NCBI GenBank assembly: GCA_035635555.1
Contig: DASQAT010000028.1
Location: forward strand, 133,885-197,884
From: Candidatus Dormiibacterota bacterium
GTDB taxonomy: Bacteria > Acidobacteriota > Polarisedimenticolia > Gp22-AA2
Length of the DNA stretch: 64,000 bases
Direction of reading: 5' to 3'
The position numbers and the translations under genes are program-made. The stretch's first letter is position 1. Every line of letters begins with the position of its first letter. The notes under the pieces were generated by a model that did no database searches, was not told the origin of the DNA, and saw only the letters and a program-made list of their open reading frames with translations. Below, one piece after another: positions 1-9,106 of this stretch.

Positions 1-75
1 ATCGAGACCAACCAGGCCGGGTTCGACAGTGTGGCCCTCGTGACCGAGAAGGTCCCCGGGCAGTCGGAGGAGTGA
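1..75 (+). CDS. exbD: ExbD/TolR-family protein, C-terminal fragment (cut by window start)
   Basis: The first 75 bases are an open frame ending in TGA. The 24 residues contain AGFDSVALVTE, which resembles the C-terminal end of ExbD/TolR periplasmic domains, where a final beta strand carries a similar VALVTE-type ending. It is followed after 12 nt by a complete ExbD gene, so this is probably the first of two tandem ExbD paralogs in an ExbB-ExbD-ExbD proton-channel operon whose ExbB would lie upstream. The call rests on a short tail and on context; the rest of the gene is outside the window. Confidence 0.6.
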   Translation: METNQAGFDSVALVTEKVPGQSEE

Positions 76-87
76 GAGGAAACTGAC

Positions 88-528
88 ATGGCGATGCAAC
101 TCGGTTCCAGCGGCGTCAAGTCGGACATCAACGTCACGCCCTTCGTCGATATCGTCCTGGTGCTGCTGATCATCTTCATGGTGGTCACGCCAATGCTCAG
201 CCGCGCCCTGGACGTCGCCGTGCCCCCCAAGACGGAATCGAACGTCCCGCCCGACCCGACCGAACAGCTGATCATCAGCGTCAAGGGGCCCGACAGCCCG
301 CCCAAGGTCTATCTGAACCGCGAGGAGATCTCGGGCGGACTGGACGGCGTCAAGGATCGCGTCGCCGAGCTGATGAAAGGGCGGCGCGAGAAGATCGTCT
401 TCTTCCAGGCGGACAACGATCTCGTCTACCAGGACGTGGTCAACGTCATGGACAAGATCCGCGAGGGCGGCGCCGATATCGGCTTGATCACCGACGAAAA
501 CCTGGACGTGACGCAGGGCGCCCAGTAA
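88..528 (+). CDS. exbD: Biopolymer transport protein ExbD/TolR
   Basis: This 146-residue protein has a short cytoplasmic N-terminus, one transmembrane helix at about residues 16-38 and a periplasmic domain, the normal ExbD/TolR layout. The helix carries the proton-relay Asp (D21 in INVTPFVDIVLVLL), needed in the family for coupling proton flow through ExbB to TonB. A GAGAGGAAA ribosome site lies just upstream of the ATG. It should work with an upstream ExbB and power an outer-membrane transporter through a TonB-like partner; a TonB-like protein is encoded far away at 46.3 kb. TolR is the alternative, but no tol/pal genes are visible here. Confidence 0.9.
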   Translation: MAMQLGSSGVKSDINVTPFVDIVLVLLIIFMVVTPMLSRALDVAVPPKTESNVPPDPTEQLIISVKGPDSPPKVYLNREEISGGLDGVKDRVAELMKGRREKIVFFQADNDLVYQDVVNVMDKIREGGADIGLITDENLDVTQGAQ

Positions 529-589
529 CACCTCGCCGTCGTCTCCACACCCGCCGCCGGGTGGCGAAACCAGAGGGGCGCCCGCCGCG

Positions 590-2017
590 ATGACCGTTCC
601 TCCTCCAGGCCCTCCCGTGAAGCGCGTTCATCTCATCGGCATCTGCGGCACGGGGATGGGATCGCTCGCCGGCCTCCTGGCCGACGCCGGCTACGACGTG
701 CGCGGATCGGACGAGGCGGTCTATCCCCCCATGAGCACGATGCTGCGCGACAAGGGGATCCGCGTCCTCGAGGGGTACCGGGCGGACCACCTCGACGACC
801 GGCCCGACCTGGTCGTGATCGGCAATATAGCCACGAAGTCGAACCCCGAGGCGGTCGCGGCGATCGAGCGCGGCCTTTCCTACGCCAGCATGCCGCAGGC
901 GATCGGAAGACTGTTCCTGGAAGGGCGGCATTCGATCGTGGTGGCGGGGACGCACGGCAAGACGACCACCGCCGGGATCATGGCGTGGACGCTGACCTCG
1001 GCCGGTCGCGATCCTTCGTTCCTCGTCGGAGGGGTACTGAAGAACTTCGACCGCTCCTACGGTCTCGGGCGGGGGGAGGAGTTCGTCATCGAGGGGGACG
1101 AGTACGAGACGTCGTTCTTCGACAAGGGCCCGAAGTTCCTGCACTACCGGCCCCAGAGCGTGATCCTGACATCCGTCGAATACGACCACGCCGAGATGTA
1201 CCCCGACCTCCAGTCGGTGAAGGAAGCGTTCAGGAAGCTCGTGGCGCTCGTCCCCCGCGACGGCCTGCTGGTCTACTGCGCCGACGACCCCAACGCGCGC
1301 GAGGCGGCCCGCGGAGCGCGCTCTCCGCTCGTCCCGTACGGCTGCGGACGGGGCGAGGGCTTCCGGGGCCACGTCCGCGAGGCCGGCTCCGAGGGGATGG
1401 AGTTCGAGGTCACGCAGGACGGTGCTCTGTTCGGCGTGTACCGCTCGCCGCTCACCGGGCTGCACAACCTGCGCAACATGCTCGGGGTGATCGCCGTCGC
1501 GCACCACCGCGGTCTGCCGGCGCAGGCCATCGGGGAGGGTCTCGCGACCTTTGCGGGAATGAAAAGGCGGCAGGACGTCCGCGGCGTCGCCGCGGGCGTG
1601 ACGGTCATCGACGACTTCGCGCACCACCCGACGGCCGTGCGCGCGACGCTGCAGGCCACGCGGGATCGGTATCCCGGACGGCGCATCTGGGCCGTCTTCG
1701 AGCCGCGCACCAACACCACGCGAAGAAGTGTCTTCCAGGAGGAGTACGCGAAGAGCTTCGACGACGCGGAGCGCATCGTCGTCGCCGCCGTCGACCACCC
1801 GGAGAGGGCGCCGGAGGGGCAGAGGTTCTCGGTCGAGCGGCTGATCGCGGATCTGCGCGCGCGCGGCAAGGACGCCGTGTCCATCCCGGGCGTCCCGGAC
1901 ATCGTCGACTTCGTGGCGAAGGAATCCCGCCGCGACGACGTGATCCTGGTGATGTCCAACGGGGCCTTCGGCGGGCTGCACGATCGGCTGCTCGCCGCCC
2001 TCGCAGCGCGCCGCTGA
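590..2017 (+). CDS. mpl: UDP-N-acetylmuramate:L-alanyl-gamma-D-glutamyl-meso-DAP ligase (Mpl)
   Basis: A 475-residue Mur-ligase-family protein. The N-terminus has the Rossmann-like signature HLIGICGTGMGSLAGLL (residues 14-30), typical of Mpl/MurC, and the ATP-binding P-loop GTHGKTTT lies at 120-127. EGDEYETSFFDKGPKF and the C-terminal FEPRTNTTRR segment match Mpl better than MurC. Mpl reattaches the tripeptide L-Ala-gamma-D-Glu-mesoDAP, recovered from wall turnover, to UDP-MurNAc, so this is a cytoplasmic peptidoglycan-recycling enzyme. The length is normal. An internal GTG at 617 is a possible later start. It converges with the GAF-like gene downstream, 17 nt apart. Confidence 0.93.
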   Translation: MTVPPPGPPVKRVHLIGICGTGMGSLAGLLADAGYDVRGSDEAVYPPMSTMLRDKGIRVLEGYRADHLDDRPDLVVIGNIATKSNPEAVAAIERGLSYASMPQAIGRLFLEGRHSIVVAGTHGKTTTAGIMAWTLTSAGRDPSFLVGGVLKNFDRSYGLGRGEEFVIEGDEYETSFFDKGPKFLHYRPQSVILTSVEYDHAEMYPDLQSVKEAFRKLVALVPRDGLLVYCADDPNAREAARGARSPLVPYGCGRGEGFRGHVREAGSEGMEFEVTQDGALFGVYRSPLTGLHNLRNMLGVIAVAHHRGLPAQAIGEGLATFAGMKRRQDVRGVAAGVTVIDDFAHHPTAVRATLQATRDRYPGRRIWAVFEPRTNTTRRSVFQEEYAKSFDDAERIVVAAVDHPERAPEGQRFSVERLIADLRARGKDAVSIPGVPDIVDFVAKESRRDDVILVMSNGAFGGLHDRLLAALAARR

Positions 2018-2034
2018 TCGAAACGCACGCGCCG

Positions 2035-3108
2035 TCAGTTCCCGAGCAGTCCCCGATCCCCCTGGGCGAGGGTGCGCACGAGCTCCTGGCTGAAATAGTC
2101 GTTCTGCCCCGTGACCAGCGCCGGGAACCGGACCTGGAACGCCTGTCGACTGCGATCGATCTCCTTGCGCAGGCGGGTGTACAGGTCGCGATGCTTGCGC
2201 CCCTGGATGACCGCGGCCTCGTTGTAGAGCAGCAGCTCCGAGATCAGGAGGTGGGCGAAGCGACGCGCGTCGGCCAGCCGGCGGCGCTCCTCGTCGCTCT
2301 GCCCGTCGTCGGCGGACGGGGACCTGGGATGGCCTCCGAGATCGGCCAGTATCGCCTGCATCTCCGCCTCCTCCGGGGGCGTCACGGTGCCGCCCGGCGC
2401 GTGCGCGGCAGCATGCGGAGCGGCCCCCGGGGCGCCGGCCGCGACATCGGCGCGTGCCCTGCGCTGGGGCCCCGCCAGGCGCTCCATCGCCATCGCGGCG
2501 ACCCGGGCCAGGATCTCGAAGGCGAGGGGGTCGCCCCCTTCCGTCGCTCCGCCGGTGTCGCCGTAAAGGATCGCCACGGGGCGGCCGCGAACCTGGACGG
2601 GTACCGCGCACGCATCGGCCGGCTGAATTCCGCCGAGGGCGGCCCGGACCTCCTCGCCGACCGACTGGGCCGAGGCGCGCACGGCCGCGCGTCCGGACGC
2701 GGCGCGCGCCAGGATGTGGTGCCCGGCGGCGCTGAGCGTCACGCGCGAGACGTTCTCGCTCTTGAATCCCCCCTCGCCGAGAAAGCCGAGGCCCGCCCAG
2801 CCGGAGAGCGTCGATCCCTTCACGATGAACAGCGCGGTCCGCGGATAGATCGCCGCGGCGGCATCCAGGAGCGCCGAGAGAATCTCGCGCTGTGACTCGT
2901 GTCGCGCGATCGAGTCGACGGCGTCCCGTATCACGTGAAGCTGCGCCGCACCCGAGGCCGCCCCCCATTCCCCCGGTGTGAGGGGGAATCGCATCGGCTC
3001 CGAGGCGGCCGAGAGCGCGTCTTCGAACGCCTGCCGCAGCCGCTCGACCCGCTCGCGCACGTGCCGGTTGGCTTCCGCCTCGACCCTGTCCTTCAGATGA
3101 CCACCCAT
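2035..3108 (-). CDS. GAF-like domain protein of unknown function
   Basis: A 357-residue soluble protein that I do not recognise as a named family. The N-terminal 40 residues are charged and helical. The middle (about 55-215) looks like a GAF domain: RDAVDSIARHESQREILSAL opens it, a CAVPVQVRGRPVAILYGD strand pair follows, and it closes with an EILARVAAMAMERL helix. After an Ala/Pro-rich linker, the last 100 residues are helical and include an SDEERRRLADARRFAHLLISE segment. No kinase, cyclase or DNA-binding domain is visible. The C-terminal half of the MshEN protein at 56.9-58.2 kb has a similar GAF-like pattern. A good promoter sits upstream (3140-3168). A sensory or scaffold role is only inference. 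Confidence 0.7.
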   Translation of the reverse strand: MGGHLKDRVEAEANRHVRERVERLRQAFEDALSAASEPMRFPLTPGEWGAASGAAQLHVIRDAVDSIARHESQREILSALLDAAAAIYPRTALFIVKGSTLSGWAGLGFLGEGGFKSENVSRVTLSAAGHHILARAASGRAAVRASAQSVGEEVRAALGGIQPADACAVPVQVRGRPVAILYGDTGGATEGGDPLAFEILARVAAMAMERLAGPQRRARADVAAGAPGAAPHAAAHAPGGTVTPPEEAEMQAILADLGGHPRSPSADDGQSDEERRRLADARRFAHLLISELLLYNEAAVIQGRKHRDLYTRLRKEIDRSRQAFQVRFPALVTGQNDYFSQELVRTLAQGDRGLLGN

Positions 3109-3139
3109 GCCGCCCCCCCCTCTGGATGCCGCGTGCGGT

Positions 3140-3168
3140 TAGATATCACAGCGGATCGACGCAGTCAA
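3140..3168 (-). promoter_or_regulatory. Sigma70-type promoter for the GAF-like gene
   Basis: Read on the minus strand: -35 TTGACT (3163-3168), 17-nt spacer, -10 TATCTA (3140-3145) preceded by TGA, which gives an extended -10. It lies about 30 nt before the ATG at 3108. Motif match only. Confidence 0.45.
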
Positions 3169-3190
3169 ACGACTTCCGGGTGGCAGCATC

Positions 3191-3208
3191 GCCACACATC
3201 GGTGTGGC
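3191..3208. promoter_or_regulatory. 7-bp inverted repeat in the divergent GAF/lpxC region
   Basis: GCCACAC-ATCG-GTGTGGC is a perfect 7-bp stem with a 4-nt loop. There is no T-run on either side, so it is not a convincing terminator. Its position between two divergent genes would suit an operator, but function is unknown. Confidence 0.35.
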
Positions 3209-3264
3209 TGCCTTGCGACTCGGGCCACCGACGGTTCCCGAAGCCTCTCGGGGTCATATTCGTA

Positions 3265-3284
3265 ACATATTGTCACATATTGAC
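3265..3284. repeat. Tandem 10-mer repeat in the AT-rich lpxC upstream region
   Basis: ACATATTGTC is followed directly by ACATATTGAC, two copies differing at one base, inside a stretch (about 3254-3300) that is strikingly AT-rich for this genome. It lies 87-106 nt before the lpxC ATG and overlaps possible -35 elements (TTGTCA 3270-3275, TTGACT 3280-3285), though no strong -10 follows. Probably the lpxC promoter/operator region. Confidence 0.45.
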
Positions 3285-3370
3285 TTATAGGTTTACACAT
3301 GGAACAGAGATGCTTGGCATATGGGCTGCAATGGAGGAGGCTCGACGTTCGTCGACAGTTGGGAGGGGGA

Positions 3371-4306
3371 ATGGCGCAGAAGCAGAGAACTCTGGCCCGG
3401 CCGATGGAAGTGGAAGGGGTCGGGCTGCACTCCGGCAGACGCGTCCGGCTGCGCGTGCTCCCGGCGGAGGCTGACTCCGGAATCGTCTTCCTCCGCACGG
3501 ACGAAGGGAACGCCGCAATCCCCGCCACGCACCGTCTTTTGAATGACGGCAATCTCTCGACGACGCTGTCCCGCGGGGCGCTTGCCGTCGCGACGGTCGA
3601 GCATCTTCTCTCGGCCCTGCAGGGGCTCTCGATCGACAACGTGCGGATCGAGCTGGATGGTCCCGAAGTGCCGATCCTCGACGGAAGCGCCCTGCCTTTC
3701 GTCACGCTGATTCGCGAGTCCGGTGTCCGCGCGCTCGGCAAGCCCCGCCGGTTCCTGACCCTGACCCGGCCGGTGCGTGTCAAGGCGGGGGAGAAGGAGA
3801 TCCTGGCTCTGCCGGACAACGTCTTCCAGGCGACCTACGCGATCGATTTCCCGCACACCGCGATCGGCTCCCAGACCGTGACGACCGAGGTGAGCGAGCA
3901 CACCTACGCCGACGCGATCGCCCCCGCGCGCACGTTCTGCCTGCTGCGCGACGTCGAGGCGATGCGCAGCTCCGGCCTGGCGCTGGGGGGATCGCTCGAC
4001 AACGCTCTCGTGGTCGGCGACGACGGCGTCCTGAACGGCTCGCTGCGCTTCCCCGACGAGTTCGCCCGTCACAAGGTCCTCGATCTGGTCGGCGACTTGG
4101 CGCTCCTCGGGGCGCCGATCCGCGCCCACGTGATCGCCTTCAAGGGCGGTCATCGGCTCCACGCCGCCCTGGTCGCCAAGATCATGTCCACGCGATCGGC
4201 CTGGTCTCTCGGCACCTCGGAGGACCGGCTGCCGGCCGCGCACCTGGCGGAGTTCGCGCACCTCAAGGACAGCCTGCTGCCGCATCCGGTCGGCCTGGCC
4301 GGGTAG
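3371..4306 (+). CDS. lpxC: UDP-3-O-acyl-N-acetylglucosamine deacetylase (LpxC)
   Basis: Zinc-dependent deacetylase, the committed step of lipid A synthesis in the cytoplasm. The 311-residue length fits the family. E77-H78 in TVEHLLSAL are the general-base and zinc-ligand pair, HKVLDLVGDLALLG supplies the second His and the Asp ligand, and the GGHRLHAALV segment near the C-terminus holds the catalytic His. I chose the ATG at 3371 because a GGGAGGGGGA ribosome site precedes it and the family signature starts about ten residues later; an in-frame ATG at 3299 would add 24 unrelated residues. It stands alone, 38 kb from lpxD-fabZ-lpxA. Confidence 0.95.
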   Translation: MAQKQRTLARPMEVEGVGLHSGRRVRLRVLPAEADSGIVFLRTDEGNAAIPATHRLLNDGNLSTTLSRGALAVATVEHLLSALQGLSIDNVRIELDGPEVPILDGSALPFVTLIRESGVRALGKPRRFLTLTRPVRVKAGEKEILALPDNVFQATYAIDFPHTAIGSQTVTTEVSEHTYADAIAPARTFCLLRDVEAMRSSGLALGGSLDNALVVGDDGVLNGSLRFPDEFARHKVLDLVGDLALLGAPIRAHVIAFKGGHRLHAALVAKIMSTRSAWSLGTSEDRLPAAHLAEFAHLKDSLLPHPVGLAG

Positions 4307-4324
4307 AGACGCCGCCGCCGGCCC

Positions 4325-4353
4325 TTGTCACCCCGTTCCCTCTCCGATAGACT
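4325..4353 (+). promoter_or_regulatory. Sigma70-type promoter for the DUF4390-ntrY-ntrX operon
   Basis: TTGTCA (4325-4330), 17-nt spacer, TAGACT (4348-4353). It is about 70 nt before the ATG at 4423. The same -10 hexamer is seen in the promoter at 27552. Motif match only. Confidence 0.5.
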
Positions 4354-4422
4354 GGCCGCGTCCGGGCCCCGAAGACCGCACGCCTGAAGCGCTCGGTCGG
4401 GGGATACCGGCCCGAGCGAGCG

Positions 4423-4992
4423 ATGAAGGCCAGCCTGCCTGCCCTCACCTTCTGGCTGATCTCCGGCCTGACTGCCGCTCCCGCGATCGGCAGCCCGGTC
4501 CTCACCCATCTCACTGCAGAAAGCGACGGTGACGCCTACAAGGCCTCCTGCCGCCTCGAGGGCGGCCTGACACCGGGCGTGCAAGAGGAGATCGCCGCGG
4601 GGCTCGCGACCACGATCGAGTACCGACTGCACCTCTACCGGCGCCGTCCGGCATTCTTCGATCAGCTCATCGTGAAGCGCCGCGTCCAGTGCACCGTGCG
4701 CTACGACACGCTGACGCAACAATACACCCTGACCCGGCGCATCGACGACGACCTGCAGGAGACGAAGGTCACCGACGATCCGGCCGCGATGCGCGAGTTC
4801 ATGACGTCGCTCCAGGCGGTGCCGCTGGTGAAGACCGGAACGCTGAAGGCGGGCGAGGACTATTACCTGAAGGCGAAGTCGACTCTCGGCCTCGTCTGGC
4901 GCTTCTACGTGATCCCGTGGCCGATGGACACCGACTGGGAGCGCGTCGCGATCGTGGCGGGGGGAGCGAAGAGCCTTGGCACCCAACCCTGA
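4423..4992 (+). CDS. DUF4390-type exported protein
   Basis: A 189-residue protein with an N-terminal signal-like hydrophobic stretch (residues 4-22, ending APAIGS) and a beta-rich remainder. The order of conserved pieces (an amphipathic strand after the signal, FDQLIVKRRVQCTVRYD, the DDLQETKVTDD turn, then the terminal LVWRFYVIPWP) matches the DUF4390 family, which commonly sits immediately before NtrY-like kinases. Here it also overlaps the kinase gene by 17 nt. A periplasmic helper or modulator of the sensor is a reasonable inference from this linkage, but no biochemical function is established from the sequence. Confidence 0.75.
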   Translation: MKASLPALTFWLISGLTAAPAIGSPVLTHLTAESDGDAYKASCRLEGGLTPGVQEEIAAGLATTIEYRLHLYRRRPAFFDQLIVKRRVQCTVRYDTLTQQYTLTRRIDDDLQETKVTDDPAAMREFMTSLQAVPLVKTGTLKAGEDYYLKAKSTLGLVWRFYVIPWPMDTDWERVAIVAGGAKSLGTQP

Positions 4993-7207
4993 CAGGCGGG
5001 AGACGCCGGCCTCGCGCATACGGGTCGACCGACTCGTGTGGACGAGCGTGCTGGCGCTCCTCGTGGTGTTCGTGGGCGGCTACGCCCTTCTGAGCAAGGC
5101 GACCAGCTTCTCCTGGGTGTACATCACCAACAAGGTCCTCCTGTGGTCGCTCCTGCTGATCAACATCCTCCTGATTCTGACGCTCCTGACGCTCCTGATG
5201 AGAAATCTCATCAAGGTGCTCGTGGAGCGACGTCGCGGGATCCTCGGCTCGCGCTTCCGCACCAAGCTCGTGTTCTCCCTTCTCCTCCTGTGGCTTGTGC
5301 CCTCGATGATCATCTTCTGGGCCGCGCTGCACCTCATCCAGAGGAGCGTCGACCGCTGGTTCAACGAGCCGATGGACCGTCTCACCGACGCCTCGCAGCA
5401 GATCGTCGAGACGTATTACGGCGAGGCCAAGACGCGGGGAGCCTCGTTCGCCCGCGAGGTGGCCCGGCGGCTGGAGGAGACGGGGGCCGCCCATCCCTCG
5501 GCGCGGGGCTCGGTGCACGAAGCGCTCGGCGGCCTCCTGCGCGAGTACCACCTCGACCTGGTGGCGCTCGACACGGGGCGCGATCCGCCCTACGTCGTGC
5601 TCGACCCTCACGTGCCGGCCACCGGCGATCTCCAGGAGATTCCCGCCAACCTGCGCCAGGGCGCCCTGCGGGGGGAGCCGTTCATCTGGATGTCCGACTA
5701 CCGGGGCGGCATGCTGATCCGATGCGGCCATCCGGTGCGCGACCCGCCCGGGGGAGAGCCGCGCGCCGTGGCGATCGTCGGCATCTACGTGCCGCGGGAC
5801 CTGCAGCGCCTCGCGTCGTACGTGTCGCGCAGCAACGAAGACTATCGACAAATCCGCGCCCAGAAGGTCGTCATCAAGAGGGTGTACGTGCTGGTGTTCG
5901 CCCTCATCACCCTCGTCGTGCTCTTCTCGGTGACCTGGATCGGGCTGTACCTGGCGCGGCGGATCACCGAGCCGATCCAGACGCTTTTGCAGGGAACGCG
6001 CGAGATCTCCTCAGGCAACCTGGATTACCGCGTCGAGGTCGACGCCGGGGACGAGCTCGGGATCCTGGTGGAGTCGTTCAACCGCATGACCTCGGAGCTC
6101 AGGGCCGGCAAGGAGACCATCGAGAAGCGCAACCTCGAGCTGTCGGCCAGCAACCGCGAGCTGGTGGAGCGCAGGCGCTACATCGAGACGCTGCTCAACA
6201 GCGTCACCGTGGGCGTCGTGTCGTGCGATCGAGACGGGCGCGTCACCACGCTGAACCAGGCGGCGCTCCGGCTGCTCGAGCTCGAGCGGGGGCCCGAGCC
6301 GGTCGGTCGTCCGCTGCCCGCGCTCCTGCCGCCGGAGGGTCGGGAGGCGATCGAACACCTGATCCGCGAGGTGTTCTCCTCGCGCGGCGAGTCGGCGGCC
6401 CTCGGGCTCGAGCTGTCGATCGGAGGCAGGACCTGTACCATCGCGGCCAGCGCCACATCGCTCCGGGACGAGACCGGGGATCCCCTCGGGGCCATCCTGG
6501 TCCTGGAGGACCTCACCGACCTGATGCGGGCGCAGAAGATCGCCGCCTGGCGGGAGGTGGCCCGGCGGCTGGCGCACGAGATCAAGAACCCGCTCACGCC
6601 GATCCAGCTGTCGGCGGAGCGCATCCGCAAGAAATACGCCGAGAAGGCGCGCGATCTCGACGACATCGTGGACGAGGGGACGGCGGCGATCGTGCGCGAG
6701 GTCGCGACTCTCAAGAATCTGGTGGACGAGTTCACGCGCTTCGCCCGTCTGCCGGCTCCGAACCGCGTGGCCACGAGCCTCGAGGACGTCATTTCCGCAT
6801 CGCTGTCGCTTTATAACGGCGTGCATTCGAGGGTGACGATCCAGCCGGTGTGCGACGCGGGGCTGCCCCGGGTCCTGCTCGATCCCGACCAGATGAAGCG
6901 CGTCCTGGTCAACCTCCTCGACAATGCCGTGGAGGCGATGGGAGGACAGGGGACGGTCACGATCGAGGCGCGCCGGGACCCTTCCGGCACCGTGCGCCTG
7001 GAGGTCGCGGACGACGGCCCCGGGATCCGGGAGGAGGACCGCGACCGGCTGTTCCTGCCCTATTTCTCGACCAAGAAGAAGGGGACGGGGCTCGGCCTCG
7101 CCATCGTCCACCGCATCGTCTCCGACCACCACGGACGCATCCACGTCGAGCACAACAAGCCGCGCGGGGCGCGCTTCGTCATCGAGCTGCCGGCCCCGGC
7201 GGCCTAG
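4976..7207 (+). CDS. ntrY: NtrY-like membrane sensor histidine kinase
   Basis: A 743-residue NtrY-type kinase. Four transmembrane helices are visible (about residues 19-40, 46-75, 97-120 and 302-330), with a periplasmic sensor segment between the third and fourth. A HAMP domain follows (about 330-385), then a PAS domain (about 400-520), the HisKA box LAHEIKNPLTP with phospho-acceptor H534, and the ATPase with DNAVEAMGG, DDGPGI and KGTGLGLAIV. The start is TTG, placed by the GGGGGGAGCG site 10 nt upstream and by overlap with the DUF4390 gene. It should phosphorylate the NtrX-like regulator encoded next. NtrY family members act in nitrogen, redox or envelope signalling; the signal here is unknown. 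Confidence 0.9.
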   Translation: MAPNPDRRETPASRIRVDRLVWTSVLALLVVFVGGYALLSKATSFSWVYITNKVLLWSLLLINILLILTLLTLLMRNLIKVLVERRRGILGSRFRTKLVFSLLLLWLVPSMIIFWAALHLIQRSVDRWFNEPMDRLTDASQQIVETYYGEAKTRGASFAREVARRLEETGAAHPSARGSVHEALGGLLREYHLDLVALDTGRDPPYVVLDPHVPATGDLQEIPANLRQGALRGEPFIWMSDYRGGMLIRCGHPVRDPPGGEPRAVAIVGIYVPRDLQRLASYVSRSNEDYRQIRAQKVVIKRVYVLVFALITLVVLFSVTWIGLYLARRITEPIQTLLQGTREISSGNLDYRVEVDAGDELGILVESFNRMTSELRAGKETIEKRNLELSASNRELVERRRYIETLLNSVTVGVVSCDRDGRVTTLNQAALRLLELERGPEPVGRPLPALLPPEGREAIEHLIREVFSSRGESAALGLELSIGGRTCTIAASATSLRDETGDPLGAILVLEDLTDLMRAQKIAAWREVARRLAHEIKNPLTPIQLSAERIRKKYAEKARDLDDIVDEGTAAIVREVATLKNLVDEFTRFARLPAPNRVATSLEDVISASLSLYNGVHSRVTIQPVCDAGLPRVLLDPDQMKRVLVNLLDNAVEAMGGQGTVTIEARRDPSGTVRLEVADDGPGIREEDRDRLFLPYFSTKKKGTGLGLAIVHRIVSDHHGRIHVEHNKPRGARFVIELPAPAA

Positions 7208-7232
7208 GCTGCCCCCTGCTACAATAGGCCGC

Positions 7233-8600
<1,368 letters not shown>

Positions 8601-8616
8601 TATTTCTTCATTCGGC

Positions 8617-8649
8617 TTGACAACTCCTTATTCGTCTGTTAGTAAGATA
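8617..8649 (+). promoter_or_regulatory. Promoter/operator region of the Rrf2-family gene
   Basis: A perfect -35 TTGACA (8617-8622) is followed after 17 nt by TAGTAA (8640-8645), preceded by TGT as an extended -10; a second candidate -10, TAAGAT, lies at 8644-8649. The region is AT-rich compared with its surroundings. Rrf2 family genes are often autoregulated, so this is the natural place for an operator. Confidence 0.5.
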
Positions 8650-8678
8650 GGGTCGGTCAAGCGTCCAACGGGGGATAC

Positions 8679-9086
8679 GTGCAGCTGACCAAGGGCGTCG
8701 AGTACGGCATCGAAGGGATCCTGTACCTGGCGCGGCGGGACGATGGACACCCGGCGTTGATCCGAGAGATCTCGCGCGCCACGTCCATCCCGGAGACGTT
8801 CTTGTCGAAGATTTTCCAGAGGCTGGCGAGCAAGGGTCTCATCAGGTCGCGCCGCGGTTTCCGGGGCGGCTTCCGGCTGGCCCGCCCGGCCGGGCGGATC
8901 ACGCTGCGCGAGATCGTCGAGGCGCTGCAGGGTCCGATCGAGTTCCACCGCTGCCTGGATCATCTCAGGGAGCGCGGGCGTCGCCACCGTTGTCATGTCC
9001 GAAGGGTGTTCCGGAAAGTCCAGAGGAAGGTCGCCTCCATCCTGGAGCAGACCACCCTGGAGGACATCCTGCAGGCGACTCTATAA
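8679..9086 (+). CDS. Rrf2-family transcriptional regulator
   Basis: A 135-residue Rrf2-type repressor/activator with the standard N-terminal winged helix: LTKGVEYGIEGILYLARR, then the recognition helix ETFLSKIFQRLASKGLIRSRRGFRGGF. IscR-like Rrf2 proteins hold a [2Fe-2S] cluster with three closely spaced Cys and a His. Here only C92 and C105 (RCLDH... RHRCH) are present, with several nearby His, so a cluster ligand set is possible but not the IscR standard. Start is GTG with a GGGGA site upstream. It lies directly before the PHP and radical SAM genes, so regulation of iron-sulfur enzyme expression by iron, redox or nitric oxide is a reasonable hypothesis. Confidence 0.88.
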   Translation: MQLTKGVEYGIEGILYLARRDDGHPALIREISRATSIPETFLSKIFQRLASKGLIRSRRGFRGGFRLARPAGRITLREIVEALQGPIEFHRCLDHLRERGRRHRCHVRRVFRKVQRKVASILEQTTLEDILQATL

Positions 9087-9106
9087 CTCCGCAGGAGGGC
9101 GCTCCA

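Noticed and set aside
488-2968. An 826-codon minus-strand frame over mpl and the GAF-like gene
   Set aside because: It is a shadow of mpl: extreme Arg/Gly/Pro content and no recognisable domain.
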